DNA of 64,000 nucleotides from Prochlorococcus sp. AG-355-P18 (GTDB lineage Bacteria > Cyanobacteriota > Cyanobacteriia > PCC-6307 > Cyanobiaceae): the NCBI GenBank assembly GCA_003280515.1, contig QCER01000001.1, positions 62,001 to 126,000 of the forward strand, written 5' to 3'. The notes under the pieces were generated by a model. The model was given only the letters and a program-made list of their open reading frames with translations. It searched no databases and was not told the DNA's origin. Numbering within the stretch: position 1 is the first letter of the stretch; every line of letters begins with the position of its first letter. Below are positions 38,317 to 49,217 of the stretch, piece by piece. The position numbers were made by a program, and so were the translations under genes.

Positions 38317-39207
38317 CTATGTCCTTTTGATTATTTTGGTAGTAGTCATAATAGTTCCTAATAAAACTAGTGAGGCGCCTAACAAAAAATTTACGTTTAT
38401 TATTTCACTAAAAAACAAAATCCCCCAAATTGAACCAAATAAAACTTGTAAATAATTAATTATTGATGCTTTAGAAGCAGGTAAATTTTTTAATCCTATA
38501 GTTAAGAAAGTCTGACCTAATTGAGTAAATAAGCCAATTCCTAATATCCAAACTAATTCACTCCAATTAGGGGTAACCCAATTGATTAATACAATTGGTA
38601 ATAGAGTTATAAAAGAAACAAGTGGAAAATATTCAATAATTACATAAATATCTTCAGTAAATGAAAGCTTCTTTACTGTAACGTAAGCTAATGCGGTGCA
38701 GATTGCTCCAAGAAATGCTATCAAAATCGAAATAATTTCAATTTCAACGTTTATATTTGATAATTGGCTGGGATTCAATATTACTAATATTCCAATCCAG
38801 GCAATAATTAAAGCAAAAAGTATATTACGCGTTATTTTTTCGTTTATAAATATGCCAGCAAATATAGATATAAAAATAGGATAAGTATACTGAATGACTG
38901 TAGATATACTAAGAGGCATATTTCTTATGGCATAAAAAATACAAACTAAAGCTAAAGTTCCTAAAAAACCTCTTAAAATAAGTAATGGTTTATTTTTGCC
39001 CCAAGGATCTATATTTTTTATATTAATTATTAAAAATGTAATTATTAAACTTAACAATGATCTGAATAAAACTAATTCATAAATAGGTATCCTTTTATCG
39101 ATATTTTTTACGCACAAAGTCATCAAACTGAAGAAGAATGAGGCAAGTACCAAATTATACTTTTTTAATGAATTAAGTCTTTTTTCTAATTCTTCTATAT
39201 TTATCAT
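38317..39207 (-). CDS. EamA/DMT-superfamily permease
   Basis: Roughly ten hydrophobic segments, RGFLGTLALVCIFYAIRNMPLS. Confidence 0.85.
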   Translation of the reverse strand: MINIEELEKRLNSLKKYNLVLASFFFSLMTLCVKNIDKRIPIYELVLFRSLLSLIITFLIINIKNIDPWGKNKPLLILRGFLGTLALVCIFYAIRNMPLSISTVIQYTYPIFISIFAGIFINEKITRNILFALIIAWIGILVILNPSQLSNINVEIEIISILIAFLGAICTALAYVTVKKLSFTEDIYVIIEYFPLVSFITLLPIVLINWVTPNWSELVWILGIGLFTQLGQTFLTIGLKNLPASKASIINYLQVLFGSIWGILFFSEIINVNFLLGASLVLLGTIMTTTKIIKRT

Positions 39208-39302
39208 TTAAAAAAATAATTTTATTGTGAAATTAAGTAGATTCTTATTTGATTTTGACCTATAACAAATAAATCATTATTTATTTTTCGATAAAAATCT
39301 CA

Positions 39303-41336
39303 ATGGTTCATTCTATACACCCAAGAACTATTCAAGAGGTTAAGGAAAAAGCAGATATTGTTGACGTTATATCTGAACATATTGTTCTTAAGAAGAAAGG
39401 CAAGGAATTTGTTGGGATTTGCCCTTTTCATGATGATACTAAGCCATCTATGACAGTATCTCCTAGTAAACAATTCTATTATTGTTTTTCCTGTGGTGCT
39501 GGAGGTAACTCTATTAAATTTTTAATGGAATTTACTCGTGCAAATTTTTCTGATGTTGTACTCTCTCTCGCTAAAAAAAATAATATTAATGTTGAAAATC
39601 TTGAGGGTCCCCAAGTAGAAGCTTATAAAAAACAATTATCTAGAAAGGAAGAGCTTTATAGAATATTAAGAGTCACTAAAAATTGGTTTAAGTCTCAATT
39701 AAATAATTCTCTTGGTGTTGAAGCTATGAAATATTTAACATCAAAGAGAAACTTGAGTAACAAGATTATTGATAACTTTGAATTAGGTTTTGCTCCAAAT
39801 TCATGGAATGATTTATTTAACTATCTATCCAAGGTAGAAAAATTTCCTATTAACTTAATATTAGCTTCAGGCCTTGCAATTTCTAAAGATAATTCTGAGA
39901 AGATTTATGATCGTTTTAGAAATAGATTAATTGTCCCTATACATGATATGCAGGGAAGGGTAGTTGCTTTTGGAGGAAGATCTCTTGATGGTCAGGAACC
40001 TAAATACCTTAATTCTCCTGAATCAGAGATATTTGAAAAGGGCAAAATGTTGTTTGCATTCGAAAAAGCTTCAAGCAATATTAGGAAAAGAGATAAAGCT
40101 ATTATTGTTGAAGGCTACTTTGATGTAATTTCTCTTCATTCAAAGGGTATTACTAATTCTGTGGCTTCTCTCGGTACTGCATTAAATAAGTATCAAATTT
40201 CTCAACTGTGTAGATGTACAGATAATAAAAATATAATTTTGAATTTTGATTCTGATAATGCAGGAAATTTAGCTACAAAAAGAGTAATTAAAGAAGTCGA
40301 GAGTCTATCCATTCATGATCAAATTAATCTTAAGATACTTCAACTAAGCGATTTTAAAGATCCTGACGAATATTTAAATAGTCATACTCCTGAAGATTAT
40401 TTTAATTTAATTGATAATTCATCCTTTTGGATTGATTGGGAGATTGATCAGATTTTTAAAGATAAAGATTTAACTAAGTCTGAAATTTTCCAGAGTGTTA
40501 TTTCGTCATTGGTAAAATTGTTGAGTAAATTACCTCAATCATCAACCAGAACTCATTATCTACAAAAAGTTTCCGAACAATTAAGTAAGGGACAAGCTAG
40601 GTTAGCAATACAGTTTGAACAAGATTTAAGAAATCAAGTAAAGGGATTTCGTTGGCATGGTAGATCAAAAAAATTTGAACAACCAAACGAAATTTCCCGA
40701 CGGGAGAAAAATGAATCGGAAATAATTTTTTATTATTTACATTGTCCAGATCTTAGGCTATTTATTCGTGATGAATTTCTCAAAAGAGAAATTAATGGTT
40801 TTAATACTAGTTATATTCAAAGCCTATGGGAAGCTATTTCAAAAATTGAACAAAATAATTTAGGTTTAAACTACTTAAATGATTTAAAACAATCAAATAG
40901 TCAAAATCTTCAAAAAGATTTTTCTTCTATTAACTTAATTTCACTTCTGCCTGATTACTTAGCTCTCAATAATCCTGAATCATCAAATAAAATTAATATT
41001 TTTATTAATCCAAATGAGTTGTTTTTAACATTGCTTAGTAATCCTAAAGACAATTTACTAGGAACATTATCACTTCTTGAGAAATATAATTCTCTTAAAA
41101 GATGTAGACACTTAATTGAATCTTGGGGATCTCAAAGATTAAAAACTTTAGAAAATTGTATATCTATTTTAATTGATAATCCTTCTTCAGGTTCTTCAAA
41201 TACAAATAAAGAGATAGATGATCTTTTTAAAGATTTAAACTCAGATGCGATCAAATTTCAGGAATTATATTACCTAGAAAGGCAACATATTGATTTTTTA
41301 GATAAACAACGTTGTGGCAATTTCATCGCTAGTTAA
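39303..41336 (+). CDS. dnaG: DNA primase
   Basis: CPFHDDTKPSMTVSPSKQFYYCFSCGAGG zinc finger; AIIVEGYFDVISL TOPRIM. Confidence 0.96.
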   Translation: MVHSIHPRTIQEVKEKADIVDVISEHIVLKKKGKEFVGICPFHDDTKPSMTVSPSKQFYYCFSCGAGGNSIKFLMEFTRANFSDVVLSLAKKNNINVENLEGPQVEAYKKQLSRKEELYRILRVTKNWFKSQLNNSLGVEAMKYLTSKRNLSNKIIDNFELGFAPNSWNDLFNYLSKVEKFPINLILASGLAISKDNSEKIYDRFRNRLIVPIHDMQGRVVAFGGRSLDGQEPKYLNSPESEIFEKGKMLFAFEKASSNIRKRDKAIIVEGYFDVISLHSKGITNSVASLGTALNKYQISQLCRCTDNKNIILNFDSDNAGNLATKRVIKEVESLSIHDQINLKILQLSDFKDPDEYLNSHTPEDYFNLIDNSSFWIDWEIDQIFKDKDLTKSEIFQSVISSLVKLLSKLPQSSTRTHYLQKVSEQLSKGQARLAIQFEQDLRNQVKGFRWHGRSKKFEQPNEISRREKNESEIIFYYLHCPDLRLFIRDEFLKREINGFNTSYIQSLWEAISKIEQNNLGLNYLNDLKQSNSQNLQKDFSSINLISLLPDYLALNNPESSNKINIFINPNELFLTLLSNPKDNLLGTLSLLEKYNSLKRCRHLIESWGSQRLKTLENCISILIDNPSSGSSNTNKEIDDLFKDLNSDAIKFQELYYLERQHIDFLDKQRCGNFIAS

Positions 41337-41352
41337 TATAAAAATTTTTAAT

Positions 41353-41820
41353 TTATAGGCAGTATTTTTTAATCAAATTTTTAACTTTTTTGGGTTTATC
41401 TTCAAGAACATAAGCTTCTACTTCTTTCGCATAAGTCCCAGAAAAATTTGAACTAGAGAACTCTAATGCTTTTCTTTTACTTTGATGCAATTTGCTTTCT
41501 AATTTTTTTATATCCCCTATTGTTTTATTGTCATTACATTTTTGTATCGCATGAGTCGCTTCGTGTCTTAATGCTTTTCTTATCGCCCTTTCTGTTTTGA
41601 AGTTATCTTTATTTGGTTTTTGATTCTTATTTCTATAATTTGTTTTCCTTTTTGCGTTTTCAGTACATATTATTATTTTATTTTCTTTAAAATTATGTAG
41701 CCCTTTTATTTCTTTGTTTAATAGACATTCAATTTTATTTTCTTCAACTATGTAGTTTGCTTTCATTAATAAGTTAAGAATCTCTTTATCTAATTTGCTC
41801 AAAAATAATATAAATTCCAT
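41353..41820 (-). CDS. putative HExxH metalloprotease-like protein downstream of umuC
   Basis: LRHEATHAIQ (HExxH) and a downstream conserved-looking Glu in AKEVEAYVLE; 10-nt gap from umuC. Confidence 0.6.
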   Translation of the reverse strand: MEFILFLSKLDKEILNLLMKANYIVEENKIECLLNKEIKGLHNFKENKIIICTENAKRKTNYRNKNQKPNKDNFKTERAIRKALRHEATHAIQKCNDNKTIGDIKKLESKLHQSKRKALEFSSSNFSGTYAKEVEAYVLEDKPKKVKNLIKKYCL

Positions 41821-41830
41821 TCTATTTTGT

Positions 41831-43117
41831 TTACTTAATTATAGTTGGGATTTGTTCTATATCAGTTGTAGATGAGCGACTTAAGAAATTCTTATTCATC
41901 TTCCAACTTTGTGGATTTTTTGTAATAGCCCATGTAATTGCATTGTTATTAAATCTTTTATTTAATAAATCAATCGTTCTCATAAGATTTGCTGATTTTT
42001 TTAAGTCTTTCTGAGATTTGTAATTGATAACTGATTGCTGTAAATATTCGCTATTAGTTAAATCCTGCATTAAAACACCAGCTTTTGAGAATTTATATTC
42101 GGGATTATAAATTTCTTCAGATAATTCAACTATTATTTTTAAAATTTTATTTGTGTCATCTGTTGCATTTGTAAGTTTTCTATGAGCACTTCTTTGATAA
42201 TTTTGACTTGAATATTTACTGGTTCTGGCAAATACTCTAATATCAGATGATTGCAAATTCTGACTTCTCATTTTTTCAGAGGCTTTTATTGCGTGAGTTG
42301 CCAGTGCTTGAGTTAAGTCTTCTAATTTTGTGATAGGCGTGCCGAAACTCCTGCTCACCTGAATTTCTTTTTTTGATTTCTTGTTTTTTTCTATGGGCAG
42401 GCATCTATGACCTTTCAGTTCTAATTGCAGTCTTTTCCCTACGATGCCTAATTTCTTAATGATTTCATTTTCTTCCATATCTCTTAGTTCTCTCGCATTT
42501 TTAATACCTTTACTTCGCAACCAATTAGAGGTTTGTTTCCCGACTCCCCATATTTTATCTACACTAATTCTTTTCAAATAATTATTCTCATTTTCGGTTC
42601 TGGCTAAATCAAATATTCCAGCTGAATAATCAATATTTTTAGCTAGTTTATTAGCAATTTTTGCTCTTACTTTATTTTCTCCTATTCCTACTGTTATGGT
42701 AATCCCTAGATTCTGATATATTAATGATCTTATGCTTCTTGCCCAAGGATATAGATTTTCATCATTAGGTCTAGAAATCGAGACGAATGCTTCGTCAATA
42801 GAATAAATTTCTATCTGTTCACAGTAATTTTTCAGTAAATTCATTAGTCTTCTGCTCATATCCCCATAAAGCGAGTAGTTTGAGCTTAAGATTGCTACAT
42901 CTAATTTATTTAGTCTTTCTTTGACCTTAAAATACGGAGTTCCCATTTTAATTTTTAAAGCGCGCGCTTCAGGGCTTCTTGCAATGATACATCCGTCATT
43001 ATTAGATAAAATTACTACTGGTTTATTTCTCAAATGAGGATTAATATTTTGTTCACATGACGCGTAAAAATTATTAGCATCTATAAGAGCTATTGCATCA
43101 ATATTTGAAATTCTCAT
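41831..43117 (-). CDS. umuC: Y-family DNA polymerase UmuC
   Basis: ALIDANNFYASCEQ; VVILSNNDGCIIARS; EIYSIDEAFVSIS. Confidence 0.95.
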   Translation of the reverse strand: MRISNIDAIALIDANNFYASCEQNINPHLRNKPVVILSNNDGCIIARSPEARALKIKMGTPYFKVKERLNKLDVAILSSNYSLYGDMSRRLMNLLKNYCEQIEIYSIDEAFVSISRPNDENLYPWARSIRSLIYQNLGITITVGIGENKVRAKIANKLAKNIDYSAGIFDLARTENENNYLKRISVDKIWGVGKQTSNWLRSKGIKNARELRDMEENEIIKKLGIVGKRLQLELKGHRCLPIEKNKKSKKEIQVSRSFGTPITKLEDLTQALATHAIKASEKMRSQNLQSSDIRVFARTSKYSSQNYQRSAHRKLTNATDDTNKILKIIVELSEEIYNPEYKFSKAGVLMQDLTNSEYLQQSVINYKSQKDLKKSANLMRTIDLLNKRFNNNAITWAITKNPQSWKMNKNFLSRSSTTDIEQIPTIIK

Positions 43118-43530
43118 AAATAGCTATGTATTGAATAAATAACAACTCCCCATATCTGTACATCAATATGGTTTTTAAATCTAAAATCAGGATAATTATG
43201 ATTTTCTGCTTTTAAATATAATTCATTATTTTTTATAGATAATCTTTTTATTGTAAATTCTCCATCTATCATTGCAATGATGATATTCCCTGGCCTGGCT
43301 GTTAAGCTCTTGTCTACTATTATTAAATCTTTATCTTTAATTCCTGCATTTATCATCGAGTCACCTTTAACTCTAAGAAAAAAAGTGCTAAACGGATTAG
43401 ATATTAAATGTTCGTTTAAATCAATATTTTCTTCTGTGTAGTCATCTGCAGGAGAAGGAAACCCTGCGGATACCGAATCAGTTAATAAGGGGATTTTAAA
43501 TTTTTTAGTAGTTGAATCAAAAGAATCCAA
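43114..43530 (-). CDS. umuD: UmuD/LexA-like S24 peptidase
   Basis: SAGFPSPADDYTEENIDLNEHL; VKGDSMINAGI; FTIKRL; TTG start; overlaps umuC. Confidence 0.92.
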   Translation of the reverse strand: MDSFDSTTKKFKIPLLTDSVSAGFPSPADDYTEENIDLNEHLISNPFSTFFLRVKGDSMINAGIKDKDLIIVDKSLTARPGNIIIAMIDGEFTIKRLSIKNNELYLKAENHNYPDFRFKNHIDVQIWGVVIYSIHSYL

Positions 43531-43542
43531 GGCTAAATTAAT

Positions 43543-43556
43543 AGTATATATGTACT
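43543..43556. promoter_or_regulatory. LexA-box-like motif upstream of umuD
   Basis: AGTATATATGTACT; 13/14 match on either strand to the cyanobacterial LexA consensus RGTACNNNDGTWCB; 13 nt from the umuD start. Confidence 0.6.
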
Positions 43557-43628
43557 ATATAGCAAAAAATCAAAAAATAGTTAGTTATTAAACTTTTATA
43601 GATTAATTTTAGATTGAATCTAATCTTT

Positions 43629-44045
43629 TTAAGAACGATGATAAGGGGAGTTGTTAGATATAGAAATAGCTCTATAGATTTGCTCGATTAGGATTAATCT
43701 AGCTAATTCATGAGGAAAAGTTAAAGGAGACAGACTTAGTACAAGATCTGATTTTTCTTTTATATCTGAACTAACTCCATCAGTATCACCGATTAAGAAA
43801 TTAATTTTTTTATTTTTAAAATTCAAGAGTAAGGAACATAGTTCAACTGAATTAAACTGCTTCCCTTCTTCACTTAGGCAGATAATAATATTGTTATTGG
43901 ATCTAAGATTATTTAAATTAAAAGTCTTTAACTCATTAATGACAAGTTCAGGCATTCTTTTTTTGTACTGATTAATTCCATCTCTAATCCAAAGTTTCTT
44001 TATTTTGCCGATAGCATAAATTTCTAATCTATTACTCTGAAGCAT
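43629..44045 (-). CDS. rlmH: 23S rRNA (pseudouridine1915-N3)-methyltransferase
   Basis: [46 protein letters not shown]. Confidence 0.92.
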   Translation of the reverse strand: MLQSNRLEIYAIGKIKKLWIRDGINQYKKRMPELVINELKTFNLNNLRSNNNIIICLSEEGKQFNSVELCSLLLNFKNKKINFLIGDTDGVSSDIKEKSDLVLSLSPLTFPHELARLILIEQIYRAISISNNSPYHRS

Positions 44046-44064
44046 AAGTAAATATTAAAACTAA

Positions 44065-44403
44065 TTATTCATCAAGAAGATAATTAAATTCATCATATAG
44101 TTCCTCTTCAGTTGTTAATTTATTTGATAAATTATGTTTTTTAGAATTCATATTAATTTGATTAATCTCACTTTCTCTTAGTGAATTATTAACGTCAGAA
44201 GTCTCTTCTAAAGTTTCTGAATTATCAATTAACGAATAAAAAATTTTATTGGGATCTTCTGAATTAAATGGATTAGTGATTAAATTATCATTATTGGTTA
44301 TATTTGTGTAATTATTTTTATTTATATTTTTACATTCGTTATTTAAATTTTTCATTTTTTTAAATTTATTGAGTTTATCTAAATTTTTTTTTGATAAGCT
44401 CAT
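44065..44403 (-). CDS. hypothetical Asn-rich protein
   Basis: Intact 112-aa ORF between rlmH and the divergent rsmA. Confidence 0.5.
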   Translation of the reverse strand: MSLSKKNLDKLNKFKKMKNLNNECKNINKNNYTNITNNDNLITNPFNSEDPNKIFYSLIDNSETLEETSDVNNSLRESEINQINMNSKKHNLSNKLTTEEELYDEFNYLLDE

Positions 44404-44460
44404 GATATAAAGTATTAAATAAATTCATATTTAATTTAAACATATTATTTATCTTTATAG

Positions 44461-45285
44461 ATGAATTCTAAAAACTATCATCAAAAAAAAAGATTTGGAC
44501 AACACTGGTTGGTAAATAAAAAAATATTAGAAAAAATTAAAGAAATTGCTGTTCTTAATGAAAATGACTTTATTTTAGAAATTGGTCCTGGCAAAGGAGC
44601 TTTAACATCTAAGTTATTAGATTCAGAAATTAAAAAATTACATGCAATTGAATTAGATAAAGATTTAATTAATTTATTAAATGATAAATTCAATAATAAT
44701 GAGAAGTTTTCACTGCAGCAAGGAGATATTCTTTCTGTAAATTTAGATTCGATTAATAAGAAAATTACAAAAGTGATTGCAAATATTCCTTACAATATAA
44801 CGGGCCCAATATTGGATATTTTCATTGGTCGATTGGGCATTTTAAGAAACTATAATTACGAAAAAATAATATTTTTAATGCAGAAGGACGTTGTAGATAG
44901 GATTTTGTCAAAAGAAGGTAGTCCCAATGCTGGTGCGCTTAGTATAAGAATGCAACTTTTATCAAAAATAAAAAGAATATGTGATGTGCCGCCTTCTTCA
45001 TTTAGTCCACCTCCAAAAGTTTTTTCTTCTTTAGTAGTTTTTGAACCAATTAAAAATGATTTAAGATTAGATATTAATCTAGAAAAATATATAGATAAAC
45101 TTCTTAGAATTTCATTTAATTCAAGAAGAAAAATGCTTAGAAATACTCTTAATTCAATACATTCTAATGAAGAGATAAAAGAATTATCTGAAGCTTCAAA
45201 AGTTTGTTTTAATTTAAGACCACAAGATATTTCAATTGAACAATGGATTAAGCTTGCAGAAAATTGTATTAAAATTAAAAAATAA
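44461..45285 (+). CDS. rsmA: 16S rRNA dimethyladenosine transferase
   Basis: [34 protein letters not shown]. Confidence 0.96.
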   Translation: MNSKNYHQKKRFGQHWLVNKKILEKIKEIAVLNENDFILEIGPGKGALTSKLLDSEIKKLHAIELDKDLINLLNDKFNNNEKFSLQQGDILSVNLDSINKKITKVIANIPYNITGPILDIFIGRLGILRNYNYEKIIFLMQKDVVDRILSKEGSPNAGALSIRMQLLSKIKRICDVPPSSFSPPPKVFSSLVVFEPIKNDLRLDINLEKYIDKLLRISFNSRRKMLRNTLNSIHSNEEIKELSEASKVCFNLRPQDISIEQWIKLAENCIKIKK

Positions 45286-45298
45286 AAAATTTAAGTAT

Positions 45299-46234
45299 AT
45301 GCAAGATTTACCTAAAACGAAAATTAATATAAAATCTCCTGCCAAAATAAATTTGCATCTTGAAGTTATTGGTAAAAGAGAGGATGGATTTCATGAGTTA
45401 GCAATGATTATGCAAAATATCGATCTTTCTGATTATTTAGAATTGGAAATTAATAATAAAGGTTTAATTAAACTTAAGTCTGATTGTAATGATTTAAGCT
45501 TATCTGATGATAACTTAATTGTTAAATCGGCAAATCTTTTAAGGAAAAAATCAAATATAGATTACGGTGCGAATATATTTTTAAGGAAAAACATTCCAAT
45601 TGGGGCAGGATTAGCTGGTGGATCTAGTAATGCAGCAGCAACATTAATTGGACTTAATAAGTTATGGGATTTGAACTTAGATCAAGAAACATTATGTTCA
45701 TTAGCCTCAACTTTAGGATCTGATGTTCCCTTTTTTATAAATGGTGGTATTCAATTATGTTTTGGAAGAGGAGAAATTTTGGAGAAATTAGATTCAAACT
45801 TTGAATATGGAGTAATTCTTTTAAAAAATCGAAATGTATCAGTATCTACAGCTGAAACTTATAAAAAATATAGCAATAGATTTTGTGATCAATATCTTAC
45901 TGATAGAGAAATGATTGAGAACATAAGAAAAAATTTAAGAGATAATGGTTTAAATAACTTAAATTTTGATAATCAACATTTATCTATTAAAAACGATCTG
46001 CAGTTAGTTGTTGAAAATGAAAATGATTCTGTAAAGCAGGCATTATATTTACTTTCTAAATTAGAAAATTGCCTCACATTTTCAATGAGTGGATCAGGAC
46101 CTACATGCTTTGCACTCTTTAAAGATATAGAGATTGCTAAAAAAGAATTAACTGCAAATTATAAATTGTTTAGAAATAAAGGTTACGATTCATGGGTTTG
46201 CACATTCCTTGAAAAGGGAATAACATTCATTTAA
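45299..46234 (+). CDS. ispE: 4-diphosphocytidyl-2-C-methyl-D-erythritol kinase
   Basis: SPAKINLHLEVIGKREDGFHEL; IPIGAGLAGGSSNAAATL; SMSGSGPTCF. Confidence 0.95.
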   Translation: MQDLPKTKINIKSPAKINLHLEVIGKREDGFHELAMIMQNIDLSDYLELEINNKGLIKLKSDCNDLSLSDDNLIVKSANLLRKKSNIDYGANIFLRKNIPIGAGLAGGSSNAAATLIGLNKLWDLNLDQETLCSLASTLGSDVPFFINGGIQLCFGRGEILEKLDSNFEYGVILLKNRNVSVSTAETYKKYSNRFCDQYLTDREMIENIRKNLRDNGLNNLNFDNQHLSIKNDLQLVVENENDSVKQALYLLSKLENCLTFSMSGSGPTCFALFKDIEIAKKELTANYKLFRNKGYDSWVCTFLEKGITFI

Positions 46235-46257
46235 ATTTTTTTATACAAAATTTTGTT

Positions 46258-46560
46258 GTGGCTGAAAATAGTAATGAGAATATTGAAAAAAACATTCCCG
46301 AAAAAGGACCGTTAAATTTTATTGTAGGATCATTAACAAGTTTTTTATTATTTATATTTTTTTATTTTTTAAGTAATAAAATTGCAATTTATTTTTCAGT
46401 ACATAAACCATCTAATTCTTCTGAAATAGTCCAAAATATTTCTTCTAGTATTAATACCTTAATAATCGGATTATCATTTTTGCTAACGTTCTCTTTTGCT
46501 TTTATAGGTATAGGACTTTTTATTGTATTTATTCGCAGTTTTTTTCTGAAGAAAAATTGA
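46258..46560 (+). CDS. DUF3082-like membrane protein
   Basis: GTG start; two hydrophobic segments. Confidence 0.6.
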   Translation: MAENSNENIEKNIPEKGPLNFIVGSLTSFLLFIFFYFLSNKIAIYFSVHKPSNSSEIVQNISSSINTLIIGLSFLLTFSFAFIGIGLFIVFIRSFFLKKN

Positions 46561-46594
46561 ATTACCAATATTATTAAGAAAACACTTTCTTTTA

Positions 46595-46690
46595 ATGTCT
46601 TTACATGACCTAGGTCTTTTAGTCCTTTTGCTGTCACCTGGAATGATTTTATCAATATTACTACTCATAACCTTTGCTGAAGGAGGTTGA
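46595..46690 (+). CDS. 31-aa single-TM peptide upstream of pdhB
   Basis: MSLHDLGLLVLLLSPGMILSILLLITFAEGG. Confidence 0.4.
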   Translation: MSLHDLGLLVLLLSPGMILSILLLITFAEGG

Positions 46691-46739
46691 ATTATTCAAA
46701 GTGGTAGGATTATATATGTGATTAATTAGGTAATTAATT

Positions 46740-47723
46740 GTGGCTGGAACATTATTGTTTAATGCTTTGAAAGAGGCAATTGATGAAGAAATGGCAAATG
46801 ATGTAAATGTTTGCGTTATGGGGGAAGATGTTGGTCAATATGGAGGATCTTATAAGGTAACTAAGGATTTATATGAAAAATATGGAGAGTTAAGAGTCTT
46901 AGATACTCCAATTGCAGAGAATAGTTTTACGGGTATGGCTGTGGGTGCAGCAATGACTGGCTTAAGACCAATAGTAGAAGGAATGAATATGGGTTTTTTG
47001 CTTTTAGCTTTTAATCAGATATCAAATAATATGGGTATGCTTAGATATACAAGTGGCGGAAATTATAAAATACCAGCAGTAGTTAGAGGACCTGGAGGAG
47101 TTGGTCGTCAACTTGGTGCTGAGCACAGTCAAAGACTTGAAGCATATTTTCATGCAGTTCCTGGCATAAAGATTGTTGCATGTAGCACACCCACAAATGC
47201 TAAAGGTTTAATGAAAGCAGCTATAAGAGATGATAATCCGGTTCTATTTTTCGAACATGTTCTTCTATACAATTTGTCTGAAGAATTACCTGAGGGTGAA
47301 TATACTTGCGCTTTAGATCAGGCTGACGTTGTAAAAGAAGGGAAAGATATTACTTTATTGACTTATTCAAGAATGAGACATCACTGCCTTAAAGCTGTTG
47401 AAGAATTAGAAAAAAAAGGAATAGATGTTGAGTTAATAGATTTAATAAGTTTAAAACCATTTGATATAGAAACCATCTCAAAATCAATAAGAAAAACAAA
47501 TAAAGTAATTATTGTTGAAGAATGTATGAAGACTGGAGGTATTGGCGCTGAATTAATTGCCTTGATAACAGAAGAGTGTTTTGATGATCTTGATGCCCGA
47601 CCAATTAGATTATCTAGTCAGGATATTCCAACTCCTTATAATGGAAATCTTGAGAATTTGACAATAATCCAACCACATCAAATAGTTGAAAAAGTTGAAG
47701 ATTTAATTGGTGGGAGTATATAG
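46740..47723 (+). CDS. pdhB: pyruvate dehydrogenase E1 beta subunit
   Basis: [42 protein letters not shown]. Confidence 0.95.
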   Translation: MAGTLLFNALKEAIDEEMANDVNVCVMGEDVGQYGGSYKVTKDLYEKYGELRVLDTPIAENSFTGMAVGAAMTGLRPIVEGMNMGFLLLAFNQISNNMGMLRYTSGGNYKIPAVVRGPGGVGRQLGAEHSQRLEAYFHAVPGIKIVACSTPTNAKGLMKAAIRDDNPVLFFEHVLLYNLSEELPEGEYTCALDQADVVKEGKDITLLTYSRMRHHCLKAVEELEKKGIDVELIDLISLKPFDIETISKSIRKTNKVIIVEECMKTGGIGAELIALITEECFDDLDARPIRLSSQDIPTPYNGNLENLTIIQPHQIVEKVEDLIGGSI

Positions 47724-47726
47724 ACA

Positions 47727-49196
47727 ATGAAAAGAAGGCAAGGTTGGCTTTTTTTTATTATTTTTCTACTTACTTTGTCTGTTTATCTATTAATAAATTA
47801 TCCCTTACAGTTGGGATTAGATTTACAAGGGGGTTCTCAACTTACACTACAAATTATTAAAGAGGAAGGTAAGGTAACAAGGGATGAACTTGAAGCAGTT
47901 AATTCGGTTATAGATAAGCGCGTTAACAATTTAGGAGTTTCTGAGTCTAATTTGCAAACTCTTGGTGGAGATCAGTTGATTTTAGAATTACCAGGTGAAC
48001 AAAATCCATTAGTTGCTTCAAGGGTATTAGGTAAGACTGCTTTATTAGAATTTAGAACCCAAAAAGAAGGAACATCTAAAGATTTAAGATCCCTGCAACT
48101 ACAGAGATTTAGTATTAAAGAATTAATTGAAAAATATTCTTTTGCAGAAAAAAATCAAAATGATGATAATTTCTTAAAAGTTATTGAAGATGATCTTAAA
48201 GATTTAGAAAAAGAATTGAATTACTCATCTACTAGTAATGATTTATATGGGAAGTTAATTGAAATCAAAAAATATATTGATAAAGAAATTACAGATTTAT
48301 TTATTAAAACAGATTTATCTGGAAGGGATCTTATTAACGCAGGAAGGAGACAAGAACAAACAAATAGTAATTGGGAAGTTTTATTAACTTTTAGTAATTC
48401 AGGAGGTGAAAAATTTGCAGAAATTACAAAGTCAATTGCTGGTACTAATCAACTATTGGCTATCATTCTAGATGGTGAATCAATAAGTGAAGCCAGTGTT
48501 GGTAATCAGTTTGCTAGTACTGGGATTACAGGTGGATCAGCAACAATAAGTGGTAATTTTAGTGCTGAAAATGCTAGAGAATTAGAAGTTCAACTTAAAG
48601 GAGGCTCATTGCCATTGCCAATTGAAATAGTAGAAACTAATTCAATAGGGGCTCTATTAGGATCCAAAAATATTTTAAAAAGTCTTTATGCAGCTATTAG
48701 TGGTTTAATTTTTGTTGGTATTTTTATGATTTTTAACTATAGAATTCTAGGTTTTGTTTCAGTTCTTTCTCTAGTACTTTATGGTTTCTTTAACTTAGCC
48801 ATATATTCTCTAATTCCTGTAACTTTGACTTTACCTGGAATATCTGGGCTTATACTTAGTATTGGGATGGCTGTTGATGCAAATATTTTAATATTTGAGA
48901 GAATTAGAGAAGAATTATATGATGGTAATACTCTTACAAGATCTATTGATAGCGGTTTTCAGAGAGCTAATTCATCCATAGTTGATGGCCATATTACAAC
49001 TCTTCTTAGTTGTTTTGTATTATTTTTATTAGGAACAAATTTTGTTAAGGGTTTTGCGGCAACATTAGGTATTGGAGTCCTAATAAGTTTGTTTACCTCA
49101 TTAAATTGTTCTAAAAATATTTTACGATTTTTTACAACATATCAATCTTTGAGACAGAAAAATCTCTATCTGCCAAGGAATAATTTTTCAAATTAA
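47727..49196 (+). CDS. secD: protein translocase subunit SecD
   Basis: LGLDLQGGSQLTL; GMAVDANILIFERIREEL. Confidence 0.95.
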   Translation: MKRRQGWLFFIIFLLTLSVYLLINYPLQLGLDLQGGSQLTLQIIKEEGKVTRDELEAVNSVIDKRVNNLGVSESNLQTLGGDQLILELPGEQNPLVASRVLGKTALLEFRTQKEGTSKDLRSLQLQRFSIKELIEKYSFAEKNQNDDNFLKVIEDDLKDLEKELNYSSTSNDLYGKLIEIKKYIDKEITDLFIKTDLSGRDLINAGRRQEQTNSNWEVLLTFSNSGGEKFAEITKSIAGTNQLLAIILDGESISEASVGNQFASTGITGGSATISGNFSAENARELEVQLKGGSLPLPIEIVETNSIGALLGSKNILKSLYAAISGLIFVGIFMIFNYRILGFVSVLSLVLYGFFNLAIYSLIPVTLTLPGISGLILSIGMAVDANILIFERIREELYDGNTLTRSIDSGFQRANSSIVDGHITTLLSCFVLFLLGTNFVKGFAATLGIGVLISLFTSLNCSKNILRFFTTYQSLRQKNLYLPRNNFSN

Positions 49197-49217
49197 CTAT
49201 TTTATTTCTAATTTCCC

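Noticed and set aside
46389-46668. Two minus-strand ORFs over the DUF3082-like gene and 31-aa peptide
   Set aside because: Overlapping alternate frames with low-complexity composition.
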